Below, one piece after another: positions 17,369 through 25,151 of a stretch of DNA of 64,000 nt. Within the stretch, counting starts at the first letter, position 1; every line of letters starts with the position of its first letter. Below the pieces are notes generated by a model. It did no database searches, was not told the origin of the DNA, and was given only the letters and a program-made list of their open reading frames with translations. The position numbers and the translations under genes were made by a program. The stretch is from the NCBI RefSeq assembly GCF_037572775.1, contig NZ_JBBHKA010000001.1:1984001-2048000 (forward strand), written 5' to 3'. The DNA comes from Ramlibacter sp. PS4R-6. Lineage in GTDB: Bacteria; Pseudomonadota; Gammaproteobacteria; Burkholderiales; Burkholderiaceae_C.

Positions 17369-18448
17369 ATGGATCGCCGTTCCCTCATCAAGCACGCGGG
17401 CATTGCCGGCGTGCTGGCCGCCGGTGTCGCGCCGGCCGTGCACGCGCAAGCCGCCGTGCGCTGGCGCCTCGCCTCCAGCTTCCCGAAGTCGCTCGACACC
17501 ATCTACGGCGCCGCCGAAGTGTTCGCGCAGAAGGTCAAGCAGCTGTCGTCGGGCCGGTTCGACATCTCCGTGCATGCCGCCGGCGAACTCGCGCCCGCGT
17601 TCGGCGTGGTCGACGCCGTGCAGCAGGGCTCGCTGGAAGCCGCTCACACCGCGCCGTATTACTTCTTCGGCAAGGACGAGACCTTCGCCATCGGCGGCGC
17701 GATCCCTTTCGGCCTGAACAGCCGCCAGATGAGCGCGTGGACGTTCGAGGGCAACGGCCTGAAGCTGATGCGCGAGTTCTACGCCAAGTACAACATCGTT
17801 AACTTCGCGTGCGGCAACACCGGCGCGCAGATGGGCGGCTGGTACCGCAAGGAAATCAAGTCCGTGAAGGACATCAAGGGCATGAAGATGCGCATCGGCG
17901 GCTTCGCCGGCCGCATCCTCGAGCGCATGGGCGGCGTGCCCCAGAACATCCCCGGCGGCGACATCTACCCCGCGCTGGAGAAGGGCACCATCGACGCGGC
18001 CGAGTGGATCGGCCCCTACGACGACCAGAAGCTCGGCCTGAACAAGGTGGCGCCGTTCTACTACTACCCGGGCTGGTGGGAAGGCGGCCTGCAGCTGGAC
18101 CTGTACGTCAACCAGAAGGCGTACGACGCGCTGTCGGCCGAGAACAAGGCCATCGTCGAGGCGGCCACGGCCTTCGCGCACGTGGAGACGCAGGCCAAGT
18201 ACGACGTGAAGAACCCCACCGCGCTGAAGCAGCTGGTGGCCAACGGCGCGAAGCTGCGACCCTTCCCGGCCGACGTGATGGCCGAGGCGTACAAGCAGTC
18301 CAACATCGTGTACGAGGAACTCAACGCGAAGAACGAGAATTGGAAGAAGGTCTACGCCGAGTTCTCGAAGTTCCGCGCCGACCAGAACCTGTGGTTCCGC
18401 TTCACCGAAGCCACCTTCGACCGCTTCATGCAGTCGCAGAAACTGTAA
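17369..18448 (+). CDS. TakP-like TRAP transporter solute receptor, copy 2
   Basis: A 359-residue periplasmic receptor that is collinear, without gaps, with copies 1 and 3. It begins MDRRSLIKHAGIAGVLAAG. Arg175 lies in RIGGFAGR and Glu212-Trp213 in AAEWIGPYDDQK, so the ligand-site residues are kept. Differences from copy 1 lie mostly on the surface (for example AFGVVDAVQQGSLEAAHTA). Having its own upstream region (17265-17368) behind a terminator suggests that its expression is separate from copy 1. It is 22 bases upstream of copy 3, so copies 2 and 3 are likely one transcript. Confidence 0.92.
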   Translation: MDRRSLIKHAGIAGVLAAGVAPAVHAQAAVRWRLASSFPKSLDTIYGAAEVFAQKVKQLSSGRFDISVHAAGELAPAFGVVDAVQQGSLEAAHTAPYYFFGKDETFAIGGAIPFGLNSRQMSAWTFEGNGLKLMREFYAKYNIVNFACGNTGAQMGGWYRKEIKSVKDIKGMKMRIGGFAGRILERMGGVPQNIPGGDIYPALEKGTIDAAEWIGPYDDQKLGLNKVAPFYYYPGWWEGGLQLDLYVNQKAYDALSAENKAIVEAATAFAHVETQAKYDVKNPTALKQLVANGAKLRPFPADVMAEAYKQSNIVYEELNAKNENWKKVYAEFSKFRADQNLWFRFTEATFDRFMQSQKL

Positions 18449-18470
18449 ACCCCAAAGAGAGCAGGACCCC

Positions 18471-19550
18471 ATGGACCGCAGATCCCTCATCAAGCACGCC
18501 GGCATCGCCGGTGTCCTCGCGGCCGGCGTTGCGCCGGCCGTGCATGCCCAGGCCGCCATCCGCTGGCGCCTGGCCTCCAGCTTCCCGAAGTCGCTCGACA
18601 CGCTGTTCGGCGGCGCCGTCGTCTTCGCCGAGAACGTGAAGAAGCTCTCGGGCGGCAGGTTCGAGATCTCCACGCACGCCGCCGGCGAGCTGATGCCCGC
18701 CTTCGGCGTCGTCGACGGCGTGCAGCAGGGCTCGATCGAATGCGCGCAGACCGCGCCGTACTACTTCTTCGGCAAGAACGAAGCCTTCGCGCTGGGCACC
18801 GCGGTGCCTTTCGCGCTGAACAGCCGCCAGATGACGGCGTGGATGTTCGAGGGCAACGGCCTGAAGCTGATGCGCGAGTTCTACGCCGGCTACAACATGA
18901 TCAACTTCCCCGGCGGCAACACCGGCGCGCAGATGGGCGGCTGGTTCCGCAAAGAGATCAAGGGCCTGAAGGACATGAAGGGCCTGAAGTTCCGCATCGC
19001 GGGTTTCGCCGGCAAGATCTTCGAGCGCATGGGCGTGGTGCCGCAGAACCTCCCCGGCGGCGACATCTACCCGGCGCTGGAGAAGGGCACGATCGACGCC
19101 GCCGAGTGGGTGGGCCCCTACGACGACCAGAAGCTGGGCTTGGTGAAGGTGGCGCCGTACTACTACTACCCCGGTTTCTGGGAAGGCTCGGCGCAGCTGG
19201 AGTTCTTCATCAACCAGAAGGCGTTCGACGCGCTCTCCGCCGAGAACAAGGCGATCCTGGAAGCGGCGGCCGCCATGGCGCACATCGACATCCAGGCCAA
19301 GTACGACGCGCGCAATCCCGTGGCGCTCAAGCAACTGGTGGCGGGCGGCGCCAAGCTGCGGGCTTTCCCGAACGACATGATGAACGAGGCCTTCAAGATC
19401 TCGCAGGGCATCTACGACGAAACGTCTCAGAAGAACCCGGCCTTCGCGAAAATCTACGCCGACATGGCGAAGTTTCGCGCCGACGCCAACCTGTGGTTCC
19501 GTTTCACGGAAATGAGCTTCGACCGGTTCATGCAGTCGCAGAAGCTGTAA
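18471..19550 (+). CDS. TakP-like TRAP transporter solute receptor, copy 3
   Basis: A 359-residue paralogue, again collinear with copies 1 and 2. It starts MDRRSLIKHAGIAGVLAAG, has Arg175 in RIAGFAGK and Glu212-Trp213 in AAEWVGPYDDQK, and ends FDRFMQSQKL as the other two do. It is the most diverged in the C-terminal half (IYDETSQKNPAFAKIYADM against the ELN(S/A)(T/K)NENWKK of copies 1 and 2). The three copies share start, length and end, which points to tandem duplication rather than independent acquisition. Like the others it has no adjacent DctQ/DctM. Confidence 0.92.
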   Translation: MDRRSLIKHAGIAGVLAAGVAPAVHAQAAIRWRLASSFPKSLDTLFGGAVVFAENVKKLSGGRFEISTHAAGELMPAFGVVDGVQQGSIECAQTAPYYFFGKNEAFALGTAVPFALNSRQMTAWMFEGNGLKLMREFYAGYNMINFPGGNTGAQMGGWFRKEIKGLKDMKGLKFRIAGFAGKIFERMGVVPQNLPGGDIYPALEKGTIDAAEWVGPYDDQKLGLVKVAPYYYYPGFWEGSAQLEFFINQKAFDALSAENKAILEAAAAMAHIDIQAKYDARNPVALKQLVAGGAKLRAFPNDMMNEAFKISQGIYDETSQKNPAFAKIYADMAKFRADANLWFRFTEMSFDRFMQSQKL

Positions 19551-19646
19551 CGCCGCGCCGTTCGCTGCGCTGCAAGATTGCGCTGCCCCCGGGGCCTCCC
19601 TGACAATCCCCGTTGTCCGGAAGTCCCCGCGGAGCAGTTGCAGTAG

Positions 19647-19985
19647 ATGCTGGATTGGTTCAAGGCATTTTTTCGAGCCAAAGGCACGGCCGAAGCCGAA
19701 GAAGAGGCACGCGCCCGCGCCGCCCGGCGTGCCAGGCGGCACGCGCGCAAGGACTTCAACGCCCGCACCGAACCCATGCCCCTGATGCCGGTCGTCGTCG
19801 ACGAAGGCAATTCGCAGGAGGCGTGGAGCGCCTGGGAAGACTCCATGAACAGCCAGCTGGACAGCCTGCACCCGTCGCAGACCGTCTACGAGCGCGATTC
19901 CGAAAGCCGCTACACGCGCCCCGGCCCGCTGCCCGAAGAGGAGCGCGACATCTTCGGCAACGTGCAGAAGAACCGCGACATCTAG
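19647..19985 (+). CDS. Hypothetical charged protein
   Basis: A 112-residue cytosolic protein. Residues about 12-37 form a highly charged Ala/Arg/Glu helix (AEAEEEARARAARRARRHAR). A conserved-looking region with Trp (EAWSAWEDSMNSQLDSLHPS) and a C-terminal tail rich in Arg, Glu, Asp and Pro follow. I recognise no domain. It has a plausible ribosome-binding region (GGAG around 19630) and normal base composition. It is convergent with the dihydrofolate-reductase-like gene, and the two stop codons are the two arms of one palindrome. Confidence 0.6.
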   Translation: MLDWFKAFFRAKGTAEAEEEARARAARRARRHARKDFNARTEPMPLMPVVVDEGNSQEAWSAWEDSMNSQLDSLHPSQTVYERDSESRYTRPGPLPEEERDIFGNVQKNRDI

Positions 19986-20002
19986 CCGCGCTCGGGCGGC
20001 TA
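19983..20002. terminator. Palindrome holding the stop codons of two convergent genes
   Basis: TAGCCGC (19983-19989) and GCGGCTA (19996-20002) form a perfect 7-base stem with a 6-base loop. The TAG of the plus-strand gene and the TAG of the minus-strand gene are its two ends. It may act as a shared bidirectional terminator, but no T-run follows on either strand. Confidence 0.4.
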
Positions 20003-20641
20003 CTTCCTTCGCACGATCATGTGCGTGGCGCGCTCGCCCGGCACCGTCTCGGCGACCGCATAGCCGAGCGCATCGAGGTCGAGCCCGGCGAAGAGGTTCT
20101 CGCCCTTGCCGAACAGCACGGGGCGCACCGCCAGGTGCATCTCGTCGACGAGGCGCGCTTCGAGGAACTGGCGCACCGTCGACGTGCCGCCGCCGATGCG
20201 CACGTCCTTGCCGGCCGCTGCCGACTTGGCGCGCGCCAGCACCTCCGCGACGCTGCCGCTGACGAAGTGGAACGTGGTGCCGCCCTTCATCACCAGCGGC
20301 CGGCGCGCGTGGTGCGTGAGCACGAAGGCGGGCACGTGGTAGGGCGGCTCCTCGCCCCACCAGCCTTTCCAGCTCTCGTCGGGCCACGGCCCACGCACCG
20401 GGCCGAACATGTTGCGCCCGAGGATCCACGCCCCGACGTTCTCGAAGCTCGCGGCGGCCATGCGGTCGTCCACACCCGTCTCGCCGCCTTCCTGCCCCTG
20501 CATCGCACGCCATGTGCGCGTGGGGAAGAACCACTCCATCATCTCGGGCCCGCGCACGCCCAGCGGGTTCTCCAGCGACTGGTTGGGGCCGGCGCCGTAG
20601 CCGTCCAGCGTGAGCCCGAAGGCGGCGACGCGGACTTTCAT
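20000..20641 (-). CDS. Dihydrofolate-reductase-like protein (RibD C-terminal domain)
   Basis: A 213-residue protein with the RibD_C/DHFR-like fold. It starts MKVRVAAFGLTLDGYGAGP, has the NADPH-site region FENVGAWILGRNMFG, the FVLTHHARRPLVMKGGTTFHFV strand region, and the C-terminal VRIGGGTSTVRQFLEA with VRPVLFGKGENLF. It probably reduces a pterin-, flavin- or deazaflavin-type substrate with NAD(P)H; the substrate is unknown. The ATG at 20641 was chosen over a longer frame because it starts exactly at the first strand. Its start overlaps the stop of the preceding membrane-protein gene by four bases (ATGA), so the two are translationally coupled. Confidence 0.85.
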   Translation of the reverse strand: MKVRVAAFGLTLDGYGAGPNQSLENPLGVRGPEMMEWFFPTRTWRAMQGQEGGETGVDDRMAAASFENVGAWILGRNMFGPVRGPWPDESWKGWWGEEPPYHVPAFVLTHHARRPLVMKGGTTFHFVSGSVAEVLARAKSAAAGKDVRIGGGTSTVRQFLEARLVDEMHLAVRPVLFGKGENLFAGLDLDALGYAVAETVPGERATHMIVRRK

Positions 20642-21057
20642 GCGGCGGCCGGTTTCGTGCGGTACATGAACGCCGCCACGAGGCTCACGAACACCATCAC
20701 CGCGCTGTCGAAGATGATCTGCTTGACGACCGTGTCGGCCGGCATCGGCTGCACCACGTAATAGATCGTGTAGGTGGGAATCGTCGTGAGGAAAGCCACC
20801 GCGATGCCGAAGCGCACGCCTTGCGCCACCCACGGCTTGGCCTCCGCGCCGCGCGAGTAGATCCACGTGAGCGCGCCCGCGAGGAACACGTGCGCCAGCA
20901 GCATCAGCGGGAAGTACTTCTGCGCGTCGGCCTCGGGCCGGAACAAATTGGGCAGCCGGGCATAGTCGCCGTGCAGCAGCACGCCGTGCACGACGAAGCT
21001 GCCAAGGAACCAGGCGATGAACACCACCAGCCAGGCAATGAAGAATCTCTTGTCCAT
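20638..21057 (-). CDS. Small membrane protein with four predicted helices
   Basis: A 139-residue integral membrane protein. The four hydrophobic segments begin FFIAWLVVFIAWFLGSFVV, LMLLAHVFLAGALTWI, VRFGIAVAFLTTIPTYTIYYV and IIFDSAVMVFVSLVAAFMY. The spacing and the conserved HGVLLHGDYARLPNLFR loop between helices 1 and 2 resemble small DUF membrane proteins of proteobacteria, but I cannot name the family. The ATG at 21057 gives an N-terminus MDKRFF directly before helix 1. It is coupled to the downstream DHFR-like gene by a four-base overlap. Confidence 0.7.
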   Translation of the reverse strand: MDKRFFIAWLVVFIAWFLGSFVVHGVLLHGDYARLPNLFRPEADAQKYFPLMLLAHVFLAGALTWIYSRGAEAKPWVAQGVRFGIAVAFLTTIPTYTIYYVVQPMPADTVVKQIIFDSAVMVFVSLVAAFMYRTKPAAA

Positions 21058-21111
21058 GGGTTGAGCCCTCCGCGCGCGGTTATCCCATCCGGGCGCTCGC
21101 CCGTCAAGCAT

Positions 21112-21582
21112 TCAGCGGTATTGCGCGGCGGTGATGAACTGGCTGAAGGTCTCGCACCAGATCACCACCGTGGTGTAGCGGTTGACGTCGATGCCCGTGG
21201 GCACCGGCACGATGAAGTTCTTGAAGGTCTTCACGTCGCCCACGCGCACCATCTGCGGCTTGAGGCGCTTGAAATCGGCTTCCGTCTCGACGAAGGCCGG
21301 CGAGAGGTACAGCTTGTAGTCGGGGCCGGGCGCGACTTCGCCGGCCAGGCCGATGCTGCGCGCGCCGACCGTCACCGTGCCTTCGCCCCAGTGCAACAGG
21401 TCGCTGTCCTTCAGGTCGCGCCGAAAGCGCCCCTGGAACGAAGGGCCGGCCGCGACGTGCGCTTGCGCTTCCGCGGCCGAAGGCTCGGGCGGCGCGATGA
21501 GGATGGGCAGCGCATACACGCCCAGCGCGAAACCGATGGCCAATGCGGCCAGGTGCGAAGCGACGAGCAGCAGGCGTTTCAT
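21112..21582 (-). CDS. DM13 domain protein, membrane-anchored
   Basis: A 156-residue protein. It has an N-terminal membrane helix (LLLVASHLAALAIGFALGVYAL) and a DM13 domain at about residues 48-150. The DM13 features are GRFRRDLKDSDLLHWGEGTV, the AGPDYKLYLSP-like strand (APGPDYKLYLSPAFVE) and the closing VVIWCETFSQFITAAQY, which carries the conserved Cys. DM13 domains are proposed redox or electron-transfer modules. Its start overlaps the stop of the following DUF3052 gene by four bases, so the two form a unit. The role in this organism is unknown. Confidence 0.85.
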   Translation of the reverse strand: MKRLLLVASHLAALAIGFALGVYALPILIAPPEPSAAEAQAHVAAGPSFQGRFRRDLKDSDLLHWGEGTVTVGARSIGLAGEVAPGPDYKLYLSPAFVETEADFKRLKPQMVRVGDVKTFKNFIVPVPTGIDVNRYTTVVIWCETFSQFITAAQYR

Positions 21583-22004
21583 GAAGGCACAGTCGCGGGG
21601 GCCCGCAATTCCTTACGCACGACCAGCTTCAGGCCCGACCAGGTGTCGTCCACCGCGCAGACCTTGATGTCCACGAAACCGAGCGGCAACGCGACTTCGC
21701 GCACCGTGTCCTCGGTGATGTCCGTCGGCACCTTCGATGCCTTCTTGGGCCACGACACCCACACGGCCGCATCGGGCGCGAGGGCCTTGCGCAGCGCCGG
21801 CAGGTACTTCGCGAGCATCGAGCGCTGCATGGCGAACACCTGCACGATGTCGGCCTGCGCGTCGGCTTCGTCCGTGATCGTCACGCCCTCGGGCAAGGGC
21901 TCCAGCAGGCGCGCGTAGCCCGATGGCGCGTGCAGCAGCGCGACGCGGCTGCTCTCCTTGATCCCGAGTTTCTTCGCCAGCGGCGTGCCCGAGTAGCCGG
22001 CCAT
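21579..22004 (-). CDS. DUF3052 family protein
   Basis: A 141-residue cytosolic protein with the DUF3052 layout. It starts MAGYSGTPLAKKLGIKE, then VALLHAPSGYARLLEPLPEG, then VVWVSWPKK-like strand (AAVWVSWPKKASKVPTD), and ends FVDIKVCAVDDTWSGLKLVV. The fold resembles a methyltransferase-like Rossmann half, and the function is unknown. It is co-directional with the DUF1992 gene (2-base gap) and overlaps the DM13 gene, so this is a tight cluster of uncharacterised genes. Confidence 0.85.
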   Translation of the reverse strand: MAGYSGTPLAKKLGIKESSRVALLHAPSGYARLLEPLPEGVTITDEADAQADIVQVFAMQRSMLAKYLPALRKALAPDAAVWVSWPKKASKVPTDITEDTVREVALPLGFVDIKVCAVDDTWSGLKLVVRKELRAPATVPS

Positions 22005-22006
22005 GG

Positions 22007-22339
22007 CTACAAGCTGCGCCTGGCGCGCAGGCTCTCCAGGCGCAGCGCGATCTTCTGCTCCAGCTCGCTCAGCATGCGCTGCAACGCCTGGCGTTCGGAT
22101 GGCGTCGCAGCGCCATCGACTTGCGCGCGCAGCTGCGCCCGTTCGTGGAAGAGCGCGATCTCCGGTGGGGCGAAGCCGGCGTCCTTGAGGATCTTGAAGG
22201 CCTGCCGCAACTCCTCGGGCGTTTCGTCCCAGCCTTCGCGCTCGGCGAGCGGCTTGCCGAAGCTGGGCGCGGCCTTGAGCTCGCCCGACTTCAAGGCCTC
22301 GGCGAGGTGCTGGGCGATCTGTTCGTCGAGCGTGGGCAT
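22007..22339 (-). CDS. DnaJ-homologue-like DUF1992 protein
   Basis: A 110-residue protein of the DUF1992 family (annotated as DnaJ-homologue subfamily C member 28-like). The characteristic parts are LDEQIAQHLAEALKSGEL, the GKPLAEREGWDETPEELR segment and the helical KILKDAGFAPPEIAL. There is no J domain with an HPD motif, so it is not a chaperone co-factor by that criterion. The C-terminal half is a coiled helix (LQRMLSELEQKIALRLESL). Function is unknown. Confidence 0.85.
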   Translation of the reverse strand: MPTLDEQIAQHLAEALKSGELKAAPSFGKPLAEREGWDETPEELRQAFKILKDAGFAPPEIALFHERAQLRAQVDGAATPSERQALQRMLSELEQKIALRLESLRARRSL

Positions 22340-22343
22340 GCGG

Positions 22344-22790
22344 TCAGCCTCCTATGCGGGGCGGGCCCGCGTCGATGAGCGACGGCCCGAAGTACATGCG
22401 GCTCACGCCGGCTTCGGCCGCCGCGGCTTCGCACAGCGGGCAGGGGCGCGACGTGGAATAGAGGACCGCGCCGGCCAGCTGCTGGCGGCCCAGCCTGCGG
22501 CGCGCGTCGCGAATGGCTTCGCGCTCGGCATGCGCGCTGATGTCGTTGTTGGTGACCACACGGCTGGGGCCTTCACCGACGATGGCGCCATCGAGCACCA
22601 GCACCGCGCCGTAGGACTGGTCGCCGCGCGATTCGGCCAATCGCTTCATCGCGTCCGCGGCTTCGTAGAAACGGCGCTGCGGCGACTGGGCCAGCGCCTT
22701 GCCCGCAACGCCCGCGGCAAGCGCAGCCAACACGGCCCTACGGCTGGTGTTGCGTGCGGCGCCAGAGAAGGAAGCCATAGATCGCGGCAT
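22344..22790 (-). CDS. Nucleoside/guanine-type deaminase with Tat-like signal
   Basis: A 148-residue protein of the cytidine/deoxycytidylate deaminase superfamily. The zinc site is present: His-Ala-Glu in SAHAEREAI, and PCPLC in STSRPCPLCEAA. The order matches the tRNA-adenosine/guanine deaminase-like group. The N-terminus (RNTSRRAVLAALAAGVAG then LAQS) looks like a twin-arginine signal, which would be unusual for this fold and implies a periplasmic enzyme. The start is uncertain: ATG at 22790, or at 22778. It overlaps the DUF2784 gene by up to 53 bases. Confidence 0.8.
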   Translation of the reverse strand: MPRSMASFSGAARNTSRRAVLAALAAGVAGKALAQSPQRRFYEAADAMKRLAESRGDQSYGAVLVLDGAIVGEGPSRVVTNNDISAHAEREAIRDARRRLGRQQLAGAVLYSTSRPCPLCEAAAAEAGVSRMYFGPSLIDAGPPRIGG

Positions 22791-23109
22791 TGACCCCGAG
22801 GACGACCGCAGCGAGGACGACCTGGACGTCGCTCGTGAGGCCCGATGGGTAGATCATAGGCAAGAGGTAGCGCTCGACAAAGCTTTCGCGGTAGCCGGCC
22901 TGGCCGGCCGACTGCCGGAAGGCGTTCTCCACGTGCGTCAGCGGGCAGATGCCGCCCGACAGCTCGATGTACACGCCCCACGCCGCGGCCGGCAGCTGCA
23001 GCCACGGCACCCAGCGCCAGCGCAGCGCGAGCAGGGCGCCCAGCAGCGCGAAGGCGATGAAGGCCAGGTGCAGGACGAGCGTGGCGTCCGCGGCAAGGCG
23101 CGGGAGCAT
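22738..23109 (-). CDS. DUF2784 family membrane protein
   Basis: A 123-residue integral membrane protein matching DUF2784. The first helix region LVLHLAFIAFALLGALLALR is followed by WVPWLQLPAAAWGVYIELSG, and then the conserved CPLTHVENAFR loop (ICPLTHVEN). The last helix VVLAAVVLGVNAAIYGFLLW completes it. The function is unknown. It overlaps the start of the deaminase gene and probably shares its transcript. Confidence 0.87.
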   Translation of the reverse strand: MLPRLAADATLVLHLAFIAFALLGALLALRWRWVPWLQLPAAAWGVYIELSGGICPLTHVENAFRQSAGQAGYRESFVERYLLPMIYPSGLTSDVQVVLAAVVLGVNAAIYGFLLWRRTQHQP

Positions 23110-23133
23110 GTCAGGCGCCGGGCGCGGCCGGTC

Positions 23134-23448
23134 CTATTCGTCGATGACGATCTTGCCGGCGATGTTGTCGACGACGAGCGGGCTGTCGAAGTAGGTGATG
23201 CTCGGCTCGGTGCCGTACTTCTGCTTCACGAAGTCGCGCCACGCCGGCGTGTAGAGCGCCTCGGCGTCCTTGCGCGAATTCCAGAGATAGATGCCGCCTG
23301 CCGTGCGGCCGTCTTCAGACAGCACGTAGTGCTTCTTGGCCAGGCCCGGCACGTCGCGGTACTTCGGCGCCGTGGTCTTGAAGATGGCCTTGGCTTCGTC
23401 CAGCGTGATGGCCTTGGGCAGGGTGAACGTGGTGACGGAGATGATCAT
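23134..23448 (-). CDS. YdhR-like small monooxygenase-fold protein
   Basis: A 104-residue protein with the ferredoxin-like alpha/beta fold of the YdhR/antibiotic-biosynthesis-monooxygenase group. It starts MIISVTTFTLPKAITLDEAK. KYRDVPGLAKKHYVLSEDG and the AGGIYLWNSRKDAEALY strand-helix follow, and it ends with FDSPLVVDNIAGKIVI. A ribosome-binding site (AGGAG, six bases before the ATG at 23448) decides the start over a longer frame. It is likely a small cytosolic oxygenase or a ligand-binding protein. Confidence 0.8.
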   Translation of the reverse strand: MIISVTTFTLPKAITLDEAKAIFKTTAPKYRDVPGLAKKHYVLSEDGRTAGGIYLWNSRKDAEALYTPAWRDFVKQKYGTEPSITYFDSPLVVDNIAGKIVIDE

Positions 23449-23608
23449 GGGCGGCTCCTGGGAGGCTGGCGAAACCATAGCCGAGAAGCTGGGCGCCTGC
23501 AGAAGTGCGCCGGCGTGACCCTGGATAGCAAATGGGGCAGGGGTCGGGCCCGCGGTACTTGTGGCCGCGGGAGCAGGTCTTCCAGCCGCCGGCGTTGGGT
23601 TGGGGCAT
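23315..23608 (-). CDS. Doubtful Cys-rich small ORF, possibly a degraded gene
   Basis: The first 30 residues look like a real zinc-ribbon-like peptide (GGWKTCSRGHKYRGPDPCPI, followed by CYPG), with a CxxH...CPxC pattern as in small conserved proteins of this phylum. The frame then runs on without a stop through the start of the YdhR-like gene, where it reads like a shadow frame. Either this is a frameshifted remnant or a short gene whose end was lost. I list it at low confidence. Confidence 0.3.
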   Translation of the reverse strand: MPQPNAGGWKTCSRGHKYRGPDPCPICYPGSRRRTSAGAQLLGYGFASLPGAAHDHLRHHVHPAQGHHAGRSQGHLQDHGAEVPRRAGPGQEALRAV

Positions 23609-23610
23609 GG

Positions 23611-24261
23611 CTACTCAGCCGGCGGGCGGGTGTTGACGGCCAGCTGCGCGGCGAAAGCGCGCTGGTAGGCCGGCCGCGCCTCGCCGCGCGCGACATACGC
23701 GGCCAAGTTTGGAAACTCTTCCAGCACGCCCGACGGCTTGACCCGCAGCAGCACCGACACCATCAAGAGGTCCCCCGCGCTGAACGCGCCATCGAGCCAG
23801 TCGGCATTGCCCAGGCGGTCCGCCAGCTGGCGCAGGCGGCTGCGCATGCGGTCCTGGACGAGGGGCAGGCGCTGCGCGGCCCAAGGCTTGTCGCGCTCCA
23901 GCAGCTTGGCGTTGGCGAATTCGAGGATCGGCGGCTCCACCGTGTTGAGCGCGGCGAACATCCACGTGATCGCGCGCGCCCGTGCGTTGGCGTCCGTCGG
24001 TAGCAAGCCCGCGTGGCGCTGCGCGAGGTGGAAGACGATGGCGCCGGTTTCGAACAGCGCAAGATCGCCTTCCTCGAAGGTGGGGATCTGCCCGAAAGGA
24101 TGAATCGCCAGGTGCGCGGGTTCCTTCATCGCCTGGAACGAGACCAGGCGCACCTGGTACGGCTGGCCCACCTCCTCGAGCGCCCAACGCACGCGCGTGT
24201 CACGCGCCAGGCCCTTGCCTCCGTCGGGGGAGCGGTCGAAGGCGGTGATGGTGATGGGCAT
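23611..24261 (-). CDS. Glutathione S-transferase family protein
   Basis: A 216-residue protein. The N-terminal thioredoxin-like domain (about residues 1-85) has the conserved HPFGQIPTFEEGDLALFETGAI region, in which the cis-Pro and the ES/ET-type glutathione-binding motif are visible. The all-helical C-terminal domain (about 95-205) has LLMVSVLLRV near its middle. It should conjugate or reduce small electrophiles with glutathione in the cytoplasm. The usual catalytic Ser/Cys is not obvious at the first turn (FDRSPDGGKGLARD), so the subclass is unclear. It reads in the same direction as the genes that follow. Confidence 0.87.
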   Translation of the reverse strand: MPITITAFDRSPDGGKGLARDTRVRWALEEVGQPYQVRLVSFQAMKEPAHLAIHPFGQIPTFEEGDLALFETGAIVFHLAQRHAGLLPTDANARARAITWMFAALNTVEPPILEFANAKLLERDKPWAAQRLPLVQDRMRSRLRQLADRLGNADWLDGAFSAGDLLMVSVLLRVKPSGVLEEFPNLAAYVARGEARPAYQRAFAAQLAVNTRPPAE

Positions 24262-24270
24262 CGCGAAATC

Positions 24271-25107
24271 CTAGCGGAGGGATTCGCCTTCCGTCCCGGC
24301 TGCCTTGGCAGGTGCCGGCTGCTCACCCTGGAAGCCAGGGCGAATGAGGAAGAACAGGACCGCGCCCAAGGGAAACGCCAGCGTGAATATCCACGGCGCG
24401 ACGGGCCCCGCCTTGGCGAATGCGGCACCGAGCAGTGCGAACGCTACGGGGTGGACATCCCACGCGCCCGTCGTCCAGTTGAAGGTGAACTGGACGAATC
24501 CGATGGCAACGAACAGCAGCCATAGCCATTTGCGCCTCGGAATCTTCGCCCTGGCGCAGGCGACGAGGGCGTAGATCACGAACAGGGGAATCGCGATGGC
24601 CAAAGCGAAAACGACGTAGTGAAGAGGCCCCTTGCCTTCGAACGTGAACGCATTGGCCACCGCGAGTGATTGCCGGTTCGGCACGAGATGGAGGCCCTCG
24701 AGCGTCAACTTGCCGTCCCTGCGCTCCAGCAAGGTGGCCACCAGGAGCCAACCCCCTTGATACTCGTATTCGAACGTGAGGTTGTAGGTGGTGACCGAAT
24801 TGGCCCGCATGGTGTTGGCGCCCACGGTCCGCACGGACTTCGGTTTCTCGGCCGGAATGAGGCCCGCCATCTGCTCCAGCTTTGCGCGGGCGTCGGCGTT
24901 GCGAAGGTTGGGCCCGAGGCGCGGCTCGATCGAGGCGAAGTCCCGTGCAGCGAGCTTGGCGACCACGTCCTTCGCGGCAGCTGCCTCCTCGGCCGGCACC
25001 AGCTTTTCGAACATCGCGTCCTGATCGCAGCCGGCCAGCAGCAAGATGGGCAGCAAGAGCGCCGCGATGGTTCTTTGGATGCAGGCAGAGAGAAACGTCG
25101 ATCGCAT
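24271..25107 (-). CDS. Putative lipoprotein with C-terminal membrane segments
   Basis: A 278-residue protein with a lipoprotein-type signal (AALLLPILLLAGC then DQDAM). A soluble region of about 150 residues follows (LAARDFASIEPRLGPNLRN, TTYNLTFEYEYQGGWLLVAT). The C-terminal part has about four hydrophobic helices (YVVFALAIAIPLFVIYALV, WLLFVAIGFVQFTFNW, HPVAFALLGAAFA, IFTLAFPLGAVLFFLI). The central soluble part resembles NTF2-like or DUF3887-type domains, but I cannot confirm a family. The ATG at 25107 places the signal at the N-terminus; a longer frame upstream has no such signal. Confidence 0.65.
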   Translation of the reverse strand: MRSTFLSACIQRTIAALLLPILLLAGCDQDAMFEKLVPAEEAAAAKDVVAKLAARDFASIEPRLGPNLRNADARAKLEQMAGLIPAEKPKSVRTVGANTMRANSVTTYNLTFEYEYQGGWLLVATLLERRDGKLTLEGLHLVPNRQSLAVANAFTFEGKGPLHYVVFALAIAIPLFVIYALVACARAKIPRRKWLWLLFVAIGFVQFTFNWTTGAWDVHPVAFALLGAAFAKAGPVAPWIFTLAFPLGAVLFFLIRPGFQGEQPAPAKAAGTEGESLR

Positions 25108-25151
25108 GCGCGGACGCACTTGGGCGTCCGTGTCGAACAACCCGCTAGGCG

